A DNA stretch of 30,599 nt from Pseudomonadota bacterium (GTDB lineage Bacteria; Desulfobacterota; Anaeroferrophillalia; Anaeroferrophillales; Tharpellaceae), in assembly GCA_030641485.1 (NCBI GenBank), contig DAOWHJ010000145.1, positions 1 to 30,599 on the forward strand. The letters run 5' to 3'. Positions within the stretch are counted from its first letter, which is position 1, and each line of letters begins with the position of its first letter. This document shows positions 6,704 to 14,843 of this stretch, in pieces. The position numbers were made by a program, and so were the translations under genes. The notes below the pieces were generated by a model that made no database searches, was not told the DNA's origin, and saw nothing but the letters and a program-made list of their open reading frames with translations.

Positions 6704-8137
6704 ATGATGACACCTAAAAAATACGCCATTATCGGCGGCGGGATCACCGGTCTCGCTGCAGCCTATGAACTAACCCAAAAATCTCGCCAGACCGACACCC
6801 CGATCAAGATTGAGCTCTTTGAAAAAGCTCCAGAGATGGGGGGGAAGATTATAACTAAAAAAGATGACCCTTATCTAATTGAGGGTGGCCCAGACTGCTT
6901 TATCGTTGAGAAACCCTGGGCTCTACAACTGATCAAGGAGTTAGGATTAGAGGGTGAGCTCTTAAATACCAGCAGTCAAGCCACCGGCACCTTTGTCTAT
7001 GACAACAACGCCCTACATCGTCTACCCGAAGGGGTGATGATGATGGTACCGACTAAACCCATCCCTTTCATACTCTCAAAACTGATCTCCTGGCCCGGCA
7101 AAATTCGCATGGCATGTGACATTTTGGTCCCGAAACGTAAGGAGGCTGGCGACGAAACCCTATCCTCTTTTGTCCGCCGCCGTTTAGGCAAAGAAGCTCT
7201 TGATAAACTCGCCGAGCCTCTGATTGGTGGAATCCATGCGGGTGACCCGGAAAACATGAGCCTGTTAAGCACCTTTCCTCGGTTTTTGGAGATGGAACAG
7301 GACGGCGGCAGCCTCATCATCGGCATGCTCAAACGTCAAAAAAAGATGGTCGCAATGATGAAAAACCGGCCCGCGCCCAGCGGCCCCAAAAAAACCTTCT
7401 TTATCTCAATGAATGATGGTTTGGGCCGCCTGGTTGATGAACTTGAAAAGGTAATCGGCAGTGATAATCTCCACCCCGACCGGGAAATATCACAAATCAG
7501 ACCGTCACAAACTGGCGGTTGGTTGATCGAAGAAAAAAACCAGGAAAGCACTGACGCTGATGCTGTCATTGTCACCACTGAGACCTATGCCGCGGCCAAT
7601 TTTTTCCGAAATGAGTTGCCCAGGCTTTCCGACCTGCTTGACGAAATCCCCTATGTCTCTTCGGCAACTGTATCTCTGGCATTCCCACGTAAAGCGATCC
7701 CGCACCCACTGGATGCTTATGGGTTTATTGTCCCGAAAATTGCAAATCGCCGGATCATGGCAGTCACCTGGTCATCGATCAAGTGGGATCACCGTGCCCC
7801 GGAAGGTATGGTTTTGTTGAGAGCTTTCGTGGGCGGAGCTCATCGCCAAGAGCTCGTCTCTTTGGGCGACCAGGAGATGATTAAAATGGTCCGCGAGGAA
7901 CTTAGCACAATCATGAATATCAGCAGCCCCCCGCAAAAAAGCTGGGTCTACCGCTGGATGCAGGGGATGCCACAATACATCATGGGACACTTGGAACGTC
8001 TCGAAGCTATCGACAAGATCACTAAAACCTACAAGGGCCTCTATCTGGCAGGAGCCGGATATCGTGGAATCGGGATTCCAGACTGCATAAATCAGGGTCG
8101 CCAAGCTGCGGTCAAGGCATGGGAAAGCCTTACTTAA
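6704..8137 (+). CDS. hemY: HemY-type proto/coproporphyrinogen oxidase (FAD)
   Basis: This flavoprotein removes six electrons from protoporphyrinogen IX or coproporphyrinogen III, the step just before ferrochelatase. The 477-residue protein starts with the FAD-binding motif IIGGGITGLAAAYEL and then FEKAPEMGGKI. The middle has EGGPDCFIVEKPWALQL, and LAEPLIGGIHAGDPENMSL is typical of the family. The C-terminal GLYLAGAGYRGIGIPDCINQGRQAA is the second FAD-contact segment. The length is normal. The HemY family is described mainly as oxygen-dependent, so in an anaerobe an alternative electron acceptor, such as a quinone, would be expected (inference). It follows hemH in an operon and precedes the glycosyltransferase by 15 bases. 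The name hemG is used for the same family in some genomes. Confidence 0.92.
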   Translation: MMTPKKYAIIGGGITGLAAAYELTQKSRQTDTPIKIELFEKAPEMGGKIITKKDDPYLIEGGPDCFIVEKPWALQLIKELGLEGELLNTSSQATGTFVYDNNALHRLPEGVMMMVPTKPIPFILSKLISWPGKIRMACDILVPKRKEAGDETLSSFVRRRLGKEALDKLAEPLIGGIHAGDPENMSLLSTFPRFLEMEQDGGSLIIGMLKRQKKMVAMMKNRPAPSGPKKTFFISMNDGLGRLVDELEKVIGSDNLHPDREISQIRPSQTGGWLIEEKNQESTDADAVIVTTETYAAANFFRNELPRLSDLLDEIPYVSSATVSLAFPRKAIPHPLDAYGFIVPKIANRRIMAVTWSSIKWDHRAPEGMVLLRAFVGGAHRQELVSLGDQEMIKMVREELSTIMNISSPPQKSWVYRWMQGMPQYIMGHLERLEAIDKITKTYKGLYLAGAGYRGIGIPDCINQGRQAAVKAWESLT

Positions 8138-8152
8138 TCACTTCCACCTGAT

Positions 8153-9382
8153 ATGCGTATCCTACACTGCTTATCGCAGATACCAGGAAAAACCGGGAGC
8201 GGGGTCTACCTTCAAGCTCTAGTCCGTGAAGCTGCGGCAATAAATATTGAACAGGCTGTGGTTTGTGGGATCCCGGAGACCATGCGGGTTCATGAAACCA
8301 ACCTGGGCCTCAATGCTGGCAGAGTCTTTGCAACCCGTTTCGAAAACAGCTCACTCCCCTTTCCGGTTGCGGGAATGAGCGATGTAATGCCCTACCCGAG
8401 CACTCGATTTTCGAGCTTTAACCCTGAGCGCCTAAAACGCTACCGGGTGGCTTTCAGCAAAACCCTGATTGAAGCGGTAAAGAAATTCAAACCTGATATT
8501 ATTCACTCCCACCATCTCTGGATTATGACCGCACTATGTAAAGAATTGTTCCCAACAATTCCACTGGTCACTTCAGTGCATGGTACCGAGTTGCGCCAAC
8601 TGGAACTCGCCCGGCAACTGGCCCCGGCCATTATTAAAGGTGTGAGACCAGTCGATAAGGTAATGGTTCTAAACCATGATCAGCGCCTTAAAGTCCTAGA
8701 TAAATATAGTTTTCCACCTGAACGAGTTGTCGTCACCGGAACCGGGTACCGCCAGGATCTCTTCTGTCGCGATTACTGTGCCAAAGAGAACCTGCCAACC
8801 ATCATCTATGCGGGTAAGCTGAGCCGGGCAAAAGGAGTTTTGTGGCTCATTAAAGCCTTTAACAAATTAAGCGAGAAAGCAATCTTGTGGCTTGCAGGGA
8901 GCGGCGACGGTCCGGAAGCTGAGGAGATTTACGCCTTAGTTGCCTCCAACCCACAAATTCAGCTTTTAGGTGCCCTTAGTCAAACCGAACTTGCAGCCCG
9001 TTTCCAGCGAGCCCACATCATGGCCCTGCCTTCTTTCTACGAAGGCTTACCTTTAGTTCTCTTAGAGGCCTTAGCCTGTGACTGTCGAGTCGTGGTCACA
9101 GACTTACCCGGCATTCGCGAACTAGTCAGTGAAGAAGCTGTCTCTGAAGGTTTGGTAAGTTGTATTCCAACCCCACCACTGACCGGACCCGACACCCTGG
9201 AGATAGAACATGAGAAGCCATTTCTGAGCAACCTTGAAAATGCCCTGACAATACAGTTGAACAGGGTTAGGGAACAGCAGTTCAACTGTTGCCACCAGCT
9301 TAAAAAAATTCTTAGCGAAACCGGATGGCATCAAGTCTATCAACGCGTGCAAATGGTTTACAATCAAGTTTCAGGGAGTTAG
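8153..9382 (+). CDS. Family 4 (GT-B) glycosyltransferase
   Basis: The 409-residue protein has the two-domain GT-B layout. The N-terminal half starts MRILHCLSQIPGKTGSGVYL (the usual Gly-rich acceptor-side loop) and contains PDIIHSHHLWI and SVHGTEL. The C-terminal half has IIYAGKLSRAKGVLWLI and FYEGLPLVLLEALAC, which holds the E-x7-E nucleotide-sugar motif, plus LPGIRELV. It should move a sugar from an activated donor to an unknown acceptor in envelope or exopolysaccharide synthesis. It closely follows the heme genes and is followed 4 bases later by the remains of an ExeA-type ATPase. Donor and acceptor cannot be told from the sequence. Confidence 0.88.
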   Translation: MRILHCLSQIPGKTGSGVYLQALVREAAAINIEQAVVCGIPETMRVHETNLGLNAGRVFATRFENSSLPFPVAGMSDVMPYPSTRFSSFNPERLKRYRVAFSKTLIEAVKKFKPDIIHSHHLWIMTALCKELFPTIPLVTSVHGTELRQLELARQLAPAIIKGVRPVDKVMVLNHDQRLKVLDKYSFPPERVVVTGTGYRQDLFCRDYCAKENLPTIIYAGKLSRAKGVLWLIKAFNKLSEKAILWLAGSGDGPEAEEIYALVASNPQIQLLGALSQTELAARFQRAHIMALPSFYEGLPLVLLEALACDCRVVVTDLPGIRELVSEEAVSEGLVSCIPTPPLTGPDTLEIEHEKPFLSNLENALTIQLNRVREQQFNCCHQLKKILSETGWHQVYQRVQMVYNQVSGS

Positions 9383-9385
9383 GTA

Positions 9386-9611
9386 GTGGACTATTTAACT
9401 TTTTTCGGTTTTCAGGATGCGCCTTTCCGCATAACGCCTGACCCCCAATACTTTTCCCCCAGTCACTCCCATCGGAAGGCCCTGTAAACCCTGCTCTACA
9501 GCATCAAAGCAAAGGGCCAATTAATTCGCCTATTTCGCGACTTCCTTTTAGAGCAAGCAAAGCATGGAACCCAAATTGTCATAATCATTGATGAAGCCCA
9601 AGACCTACATC
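9386..9611 (+). pseudogene. Remnant of an ExeA/GspA-type AAA ATPase
   Basis: In one frame from GTG 9386 the sequence reads VDYLTFFGFQDAPFRITPDP, then QYFSPSHSHRKAL, then TAA (9485-9487), then TLLYSIKAKGQLIRLF and FLLEQ, then IVIIIDEAQDLHQ. The start matches the N-terminus of ExeA/GspA-like ATPases (FFGF..PF..TPDP..Y), used in secretin assembly, pilus or exopolysaccharide export systems. IIIDEAQDL is their Walker B. The Walker A region and about 50-60 residues between the two halves are missing, and everything after Walker B is lost. The remnant meets the end of the convergent AsmA-like gene at 9610. This is a gene broken by a stop, an internal deletion and a 3' truncation. It probably once followed the glycosyltransferase in an operon. 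Confidence 0.8.
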
Positions 9612-11652
9612 AATCATCACCTAAATATTGCAACTGGAATGATGGGTTGGCACTATCACCAACAAGGATAAATGACAATGGGGGGAATGATTCAGCAAGG
9701 AACTGACCACTAAATTTAAGTCGCTTTCTATCAATAAAAAATCGGCCGCCAGCATTAACCAAATTTCCGGCAGAGATGAGTTTTAGGTGATCAAACCGTA
9801 ATACTCGATCTCGCAACCCAAACTTGCCCGCAAAATCAGAAAAACCTAGGGCAAACCGGCCCCGCTCTTGCTCTTCTAAAAAATGGAGAAAGGTATTAAA
9901 AAGAGGAGAGTTATTAAATACACCATTACGCAACCTCCATTTACCACTAAGAGTAAGATCTGCAATCAGTTCAGAGTCACTATCCAGCAAACCACCACCG
10001 ACCAACGATGCATCTAAAATTCCATTAAGCATGAGGGTCTTACTAAAGGGCTTAAGATCAAATTTTTCAGCAATTAAAGAGGCTTGCCAATGGGAGTCGT
10101 GCAAAAGATTTTCGATAAAAAGTGACAGGCGTAACTGACCAGAGTTTCCGAAATGCGCCACCAAACGCTCAACCTCAACCTGCACCAGACTCTTTTCCGC
10201 CAAGAGAGAAACATCCGAGATGGTTAGCTGTGGCAAAACTAAAGTGCCAATCCAACAATCGCTCCTTATCAGACACTCCCATTTTGCCACAGCTCTCAAC
10301 ATTTTCGCAAACCGATCCCTAAAATCTAAAGCGGGTGAACTGTCAGCCATAGCACTAACGTCAGGTGCGAGTGAATTTTCGAGAAGAGGAGTAGAACTCC
10401 CATCTCTTTGCAAAACTATCTTGTCAGATTTTAATTTAACCTGCAAAACTGGGGCTGCCAGCGGGTTCCCAACCAGTTTTAACTCACCAGCTAACTGACC
10501 TTCAGTTTGGTAACCGGGAACAACCAGGCCCGGAAGCCTGCGGCTGAGTAGATTAAGATCCTCAACTTTTAAATCATTAACTAGGTCTACAAAGATGGGC
10601 TCATCAAAACGAACCAGACCACGAGAAAATAACGTGGCTGCCCCAGGGTACTCCAAGGCGGCGCTCTTTATATTCACATAGCCGTCACGACGTTGAAAAA
10701 AACCGGCAAGAGCCACTTTAATAGCTCCCTGTGAGTAAATTTTTTCAGTATCCAAAATTGCATCATACATTGCAACAGAATGATCAGCCGCCGCAAACTT
10801 ACCCGAAAATCTTAGACCAGCACCGGGATCACCATTAACATCAAACTCAAGATCACCTTTAACAACACTGGCCTTCCAACTCACATTTGCACCGAACAAT
10901 GCTGCCATTTCATAGCTCGGCAGAGAGATATCATCCAATTTACATGATATATCTAAACGATCACCAACTTGATTCAGTGATTTCTCCAGATTATCATCAG
11001 TTGAGCCAGAGATTTCATACCAAGTAACCTTAAGTGCACCCCGACCACCATTGCAGGCTCCTGACAAATTAAGACTTTCACTTGAATTATGTGACGAAAT
11101 CTGCCAGCTCCCATCGAGCTCACTAAAAAGCAAAGGGTCATTCAAACCGGGAATTTTCGTTAAAGTGCAGGCCGCATCATGCAAGTACAAATATTGTAGC
11201 TGTGGTGCTTGCATCCGAATTGCTGAGTTTACAGAGACCAGAGAAACAGGAGCTGACCCTATATGCTGACCAGCAACCGACCCAGTATCAGAAGCTGACA
11301 AACTCACAAAAGGAGTCTTCATGACTACCCCTCGCAAATGGACACCAACAACTTCGGGAGCGAGTGCAAAAAACGAAGATAGAGAAAAATCGAGATTTAG
11401 AGTAGCGACTTTAAGGCTGAATTCTGCGACATTTGCAGTAAAACCGTGCACCACAATCGCGGGACGGGGGAAAACCTGCAAATTCACCTTATGGACCTGA
11501 CAGGGATGTTGTAACACTTGGGAAAACTCATCGACCAAACGAGTCCGTAAATCAGACTGTGGGAGCTGCGGCAAAGCCAAGACGAGCCCGAGCATAATAC
11601 AAATAAGCAAGAGAGGAAGATAAAAACGTCTACATGTTTTGGTTTCAGACAT
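9610..11652 (-). CDS. AsmA-like membrane-anchored protein (putative lipid-transfer bridge)
   Basis: The 680-residue protein has an N-terminal transmembrane anchor (about residues 11-28, LPLLLICIMLGLVLALP) and a long extracytoplasmic region rich in alternating hydrophobic beta strands. Segments such as VNLQVFPRPAIVVHGF near residue 60 and, at the C-terminus, LADLTLSGKWRLRNGVFNN, FAGKFGLRDRVLRFDHLKL and GNLVNAGGRFFIDRKRLKF match the AsmA/AsmA_2 family pattern. Family members (AsmA, YhdP, TamB) are thought to form grooves carrying phospholipid between the inner and outer membrane. It is the last gene of the mla operon. The exact subfamily is unclear, and no partner site can be read from the sequence. 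Confidence 0.75.
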   Translation of the reverse strand: MSETKTCRRFYLPLLLICIMLGLVLALPQLPQSDLRTRLVDEFSQVLQHPCQVHKVNLQVFPRPAIVVHGFTANVAEFSLKVATLNLDFSLSSFFALAPEVVGVHLRGVVMKTPFVSLSASDTGSVAGQHIGSAPVSLVSVNSAIRMQAPQLQYLYLHDAACTLTKIPGLNDPLLFSELDGSWQISSHNSSESLNLSGACNGGRGALKVTWYEISGSTDDNLEKSLNQVGDRLDISCKLDDISLPSYEMAALFGANVSWKASVVKGDLEFDVNGDPGAGLRFSGKFAAADHSVAMYDAILDTEKIYSQGAIKVALAGFFQRRDGYVNIKSAALEYPGAATLFSRGLVRFDEPIFVDLVNDLKVEDLNLLSRRLPGLVVPGYQTEGQLAGELKLVGNPLAAPVLQVKLKSDKIVLQRDGSSTPLLENSLAPDVSAMADSSPALDFRDRFAKMLRAVAKWECLIRSDCWIGTLVLPQLTISDVSLLAEKSLVQVEVERLVAHFGNSGQLRLSLFIENLLHDSHWQASLIAEKFDLKPFSKTLMLNGILDASLVGGGLLDSDSELIADLTLSGKWRLRNGVFNNSPLFNTFLHFLEEQERGRFALGFSDFAGKFGLRDRVLRFDHLKLISAGNLVNAGGRFFIDRKRLKFSGQFLAESFPPLSFILVGDSANPSFQLQYLGDD

Positions 11653-11718
11653 TATTGATGATGCACTCGTAAAAAGTTCCGGGATGGCGTCGCAAGCAGT
11701 CGCAATGCATTTGGATCA

Positions 11719-12189
11719 TCAAAAAAGGGTAACCAGGCGTCGATTGGCCTGCCGCAAACGTTCAAGCTGCAAATAGGCCACACCCCGCAATATTTTTGCG
11801 GCAGTAGCCGGTGAATCTTGCAGTAGAGTTTTTGCTTGTGACTCACCCAAGATTAAGAGAGAGGCCTTTTCTACTACCTGCAGAGTAGTTGAGTGCTCGC
11901 TCACACCATCAAAGACAAGTTCACCAACACTCATCCCCGGGAGAAATTGAGCCATAATAACAGGTTTACCCCAATCTGGAGTCCGCTTAAGTGCCTCCAA
12001 AGCCCCGCTCATCACACAAATAAACGAATTACTGCGCTCCCCTTCAGCCCAGAGAAGACTACCAGCAGACATCTCAGTGACGAGAGTTAAATTCAGAAAG
12101 ATATCCCAATCTGAGAGAGCACAAAAATGGAACACCGGCGACTTCTGCCAGTTGAAATCAACCTTGCAAGATGATCTTGACTCAACCAT
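11719..12189 (-). CDS. Cyclic-nucleotide-binding-like domain protein (no DNA-binding domain)
   Basis: The 156-residue protein is almost only a cNMP-binding beta-roll: FLNLTLVTEMSAGSLLWAEGE, FICVMSGALEAL, FLPGMSVGELVFDG and TTLQVVEKASLLIL, followed by a helix LQLERLRQANRRL. The phosphate-binding cassette GEL...S has His where the phosphate-contacting Arg is normal (EHSTT), so it may not bind cAMP or cGMP in the usual way. No helix-turn-helix, kinase or channel segment is present. Its ATG overlaps the mlaC stop by 8 bases. The frame ends at a T6 run followed by TGA; a one-base slip there would add about 20 residues and end in TAATG at the AsmA-like start. Confidence 0.8.
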   Translation of the reverse strand: MVESRSSCKVDFNWQKSPVFHFCALSDWDIFLNLTLVTEMSAGSLLWAEGERSNSFICVMSGALEALKRTPDWGKPVIMAQFLPGMSVGELVFDGVSEHSTTLQVVEKASLLILGESQAKTLLQDSPATAAKILRGVAYLQLERLRQANRRLVTLF

Positions 12190-12850
12190 CCTTTTTGGTC
12201 CCAGCTAAAGCAATTCTCTTTTCCATCCGTTCAACCAGGCCAGCAAAACCATATTTTTTAATAATCGGACTTAATTGGCTGCGATAGTTTCGCACTAGGC
12301 TGACGTTTTCGATAATCACATCATAAATCAACCAGCGTCCGTCACTGAGCATGAGTTTATAGCTTAAAGGAATCTCCTTAGAGCCACCGACAACCACAGT
12401 TCTGACCTCAGCTTTATCACCCTTAACAATTTCCTTGAGATAAGAGATCTCTTCACCGGCATAAGCATCAATTGTTGAAACATAACTTTTAGCCATAAGC
12501 TTTCTAAAGAGATCGGTAAACTGATCACGCTCAAGCTTATTCAAGTCACGCCAACCACGACCCAAAGAGTACTTCGCCATACGCGACATATCAAATTGCA
12601 AAAAAACGACCTCGGCAATCCGCTCACGCCGGAGTTCACGTTTTTCAACCCCCTTAAGATTCTCGTCTCGCAACACCAGCAGTAATTTGTCGATGCTCGC
12701 CTTAAGCTGTATTTTTGGACCTTTATCGGCCCCCAAAAGATGGGCTGGGGAAAGAGCTGAAAATATAAATAAAAACGCAAGGCTCATCAAAGCAACCCGC
12801 CAACCACACTTCATACTATTACCCCAATTCTCAAATTTTTCATTTTTCAT
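12182..12850 (-). CDS. mlaC: MlaC periplasmic phospholipid-binding protein
   Basis: MlaC ferries phospholipids across the periplasm between MlaA at the outer membrane and MlaFEDB at the inner membrane. The 222-residue protein has a signal sequence (WRVALMSLAFLFIFSALSP) and the MlaC/Ttg2D pattern: RIAEVVFLQFDMSRMAKYSLGRGW, QFTDLFRKLMAKSYVSTIDAY, YKLMLSDGRWLIYDVIIENVSLVRNYRSQ. The last is the most recognisable family block. The ATG at 12850 overlaps the mlaA stop (ATGA), which suggests translational coupling. An internal ATG at 12814, preceded by GGGGT, would give a more standard signal peptide and is a fair alternative start. Confidence 0.93.
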   Translation of the reverse strand: MKNEKFENWGNSMKCGWRVALMSLAFLFIFSALSPAHLLGADKGPKIQLKASIDKLLLVLRDENLKGVEKRELRRERIAEVVFLQFDMSRMAKYSLGRGWRDLNKLERDQFTDLFRKLMAKSYVSTIDAYAGEEISYLKEIVKGDKAEVRTVVVGGSKEIPLSYKLMLSDGRWLIYDVIIENVSLVRNYRSQLSPIIKKYGFAGLVERMEKRIALAGTKKDG

Positions 12851-13599
12851 TTTATCAATTGCTGCTGATGCTGAGTAAAAGCGTTGCGAACTGCAATATA
12901 AGGATCAAGTGCACCACTCAACATTTTTTTATATTCACCTAATTTAAACGAGGTTTTATTGATCGCTTTCGAGGCTTCAACCGCAACCACAACTACCGGA
13001 TCCGCATTGAGTAGGTAAAAAAGCGGTGAGGTTAATGCATCACCGACCAAACCTCCGATTCCCCTTGGGTTACTTGGACCATACAGAGGCAAAACCAAGT
13101 ATGGACCGCCACCGATTCCGTAATGGGCCAAAGTCGTAGCGAAACGCCGCTCATTAAGTTTCATATCATCATAGGTTGCCGGATCCATTAAGCCACAAAC
13201 CCCAACCGTACTATTTAAGAGAAAACGGAGAAAGGTATCTCGTGCCTCAACAAAGCGACCCTGCAAAAGAGAGTTCAGCATCCGGGTCGGCTCAACCAGG
13301 TTACTAAAAAAATTTACGACCCCGGTCCGAAATATACTCGGTGTCACCTGCCGATAGGCTTTGGCAGTCGGTTCCATCAACCACAAATGCAGATTGTGAT
13401 TAAAAGTAAAAACCGCACGATTCACGCTCTCAAACGGATCACTTAGTTCTGCAGTAGATTCATCGTACTCAGCAAACTCATCGTCCAACGCCACAACCTC
13501 AACCACAGAGCCAGCCAGACAATAATTGGGACTCAACATAACTCCGTTGAACAGGAGAAAAGAACATAAAATTGAGATTTTCAGAATTTTCATTAACAT
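12847..13599 (-). CDS. mlaA: MlaA/VacJ outer-membrane phospholipid-removal protein
   Basis: MlaA takes misplaced phospholipids from the outer leaflet of the outer membrane and passes them to MlaC. The 250-residue protein has an N-terminal signal sequence (residues about 4-30), then DPFESVNRAVFTFNHNL (residues 54-70), EPTRMLNSLLQGRF, RFLLNSTVGVCGLMDPA and GGGPYLVLPLYGPSNPRG, all hallmarks of the VacJ family. Unlike E. coli MlaA there is no convincing lipobox; the cysteine in SPNYCLAGS lacks the usual preceding residues. GAGGG lies before the first ATG, and a second ATG two codons later fits the spacing as well. The gene sits between mlaD and mlaC. Confidence 0.93.
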   Translation of the reverse strand: MLMKILKISILCSFLLFNGVMLSPNYCLAGSVVEVVALDDEFAEYDESTAELSDPFESVNRAVFTFNHNLHLWLMEPTAKAYRQVTPSIFRTGVVNFFSNLVEPTRMLNSLLQGRFVEARDTFLRFLLNSTVGVCGLMDPATYDDMKLNERRFATTLAHYGIGGGPYLVLPLYGPSNPRGIGGLVGDALTSPLFYLLNADPVVVVAVEASKAINKTSFKLGEYKKMLSGALDPYIAVRNAFTQHQQQLIK

Positions 13600-13606
13600 G
13601 TAGCCC

Positions 13607-14050
13607 TCACTCTACCTTACCAAAAACGTATTTACTGATTAGTGCCTCAAGGTCAACCGCAGACTCAGTTTCGGTTATCTCTGAGCCATCCTGAAGATAG
13701 TCCTCCTCAACTCCTGGAGTAAGCTGAACAAATTTATCGCCAATAATCCCTTGAGTTTTAATTGAGGCAAAAACATCACTACCAATTTGGACCTCGTGCT
13801 TGAGCGCCAGTACCACTTTGGCCTGATCATCGACCAGCACTATCTGAGCAACCTTGCCAACCTGAACCCCAGCGATCTCAACTCGAGCACCACTCTTCAA
13901 ACCACTGACAGAAGTAAAGCTGGCATGTACTTTATAGTAGTCACCGCCGAAAAGTTCAAGACCTCCGAGGTTAAGAGTCAAATAAGCGACCGCCAGTAAG
14001 CCCACCACCATAAAGGCCCCAACCGACATCTCCACATTAAATTTTTTCAT
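13607..14050 (-). CDS. mlaD: MlaD, MCE-domain substrate-binding subunit
   Basis: MlaD forms a hexameric ring in the periplasm attached to the MlaFE transporter. The 147-residue protein has one N-terminal transmembrane helix (about residues 10-30, VGAFMVVGLLAVAYLTLNLG) and one MCE domain: YKVHASFTSVSGLKSGARVEIAGVQVGKV and FASIKTQGIIGDKFVQLTPG. The short tail ending VDLEALISKYVFGKVE is typical of the single-MCE class. Its ATG overlaps the mlaF stop by 4 bases (ATGA). Confidence 0.95.
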   Translation of the reverse strand: MKKFNVEMSVGAFMVVGLLAVAYLTLNLGGLELFGGDYYKVHASFTSVSGLKSGARVEIAGVQVGKVAQIVLVDDQAKVVLALKHEVQIGSDVFASIKTQGIIGDKFVQLTPGVEEDYLQDGSEITETESAVDLEALISKYVFGKVE

Positions 14051-14838
14051 ACCATTCCTTTAATTCCAATCTCGTCTTTAACATTGTACGCTTTTCCCAT
14101 AACCCTGACAATAAAATCCTGCACAAACGGGTCTCGACTACGTTGAAGTTCATCCGGAGTCATACAGGCCCGAACTTCACCCTGATGCAAGATAGCAATC
14201 TTATCAGCGAGGTTAAAAATCTTGGGGATATCATGACTAACGATAACGCTGGTATAGCCCAACCGCTTCTGGGTCGAAAAAAAAAGGCGGTAGACATCGT
14301 GACTTTTTACCGGGTCAAGACCTGTCGTCGGCTCATCAAAAAGTAGAATGTCGGGCTCAAGCTGCAGAGCCCGGGCCAACCCAACCCGTTTTTTCATCCC
14401 CCCACTCAATTGGTCAGGAAATTTTCCCGCACTACCCTCAAGGTCCATAATCTGCAAGGACTTTTCAACTTTAATTTTGACCTCAGGCTCAGACAGACGA
14501 CTGCGCTCACGCAAAGGCAGAGCAATATTGTCAAAAACATTCATTGAATCAAAGAGTGCCACCCCTTGAAAAAGAACCCCGAACCGGGTCCGCAAACGAT
14601 TTAACGATGCCCCTTTAAGGCGACTTATATCCTCACCCTCAACCAAGACCTGGCCCCGATCTGGCTTTACGAGACCAAGAATGTGCTTTAAGAGGACACT
14701 CTTACCCTGTCCACTCTCACCGCATATTACCGTAGTCTCACCCCTCTCGATATCAAGATTCACTCCACGCAACACCGGTTGCGATCCGAAACTTTTATGG
14801 ATATCGACAAGTCTTATAGAAAATAGTGATTGAGTCAT
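14047..14838 (-). CDS. mlaF: MlaF, ABC transporter ATPase for phospholipid transport
   Basis: The 263-residue cytosolic ATPase powers lipid movement through MlaE. Motifs are complete: Walker A GESGQGKS (residues 40-47), Q-loop at Gln91, signature LSGGM (144-148), Walker B ILLFDEP (164-170) with TTGLDP, and the switch histidine in VIVSHD. The length and the early VDIHKSFGSQPVLRGVNLDI match the MlaF group. The start lies 5 bases after the mlaE stop, and its end overlaps mlaD. Confidence 0.95.
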   Translation of the reverse strand: MTQSLFSIRLVDIHKSFGSQPVLRGVNLDIERGETTVICGESGQGKSVLLKHILGLVKPDRGQVLVEGEDISRLKGASLNRLRTRFGVLFQGVALFDSMNVFDNIALPLRERSRLSEPEVKIKVEKSLQIMDLEGSAGKFPDQLSGGMKKRVGLARALQLEPDILLFDEPTTGLDPVKSHDVYRLFFSTQKRLGYTSVIVSHDIPKIFNLADKIAILHQGEVRACMTPDELQRSRDPFVQDFIVRVMGKAYNVKDEIGIKGMV

Positions 14839-14843
14839 TAAAT

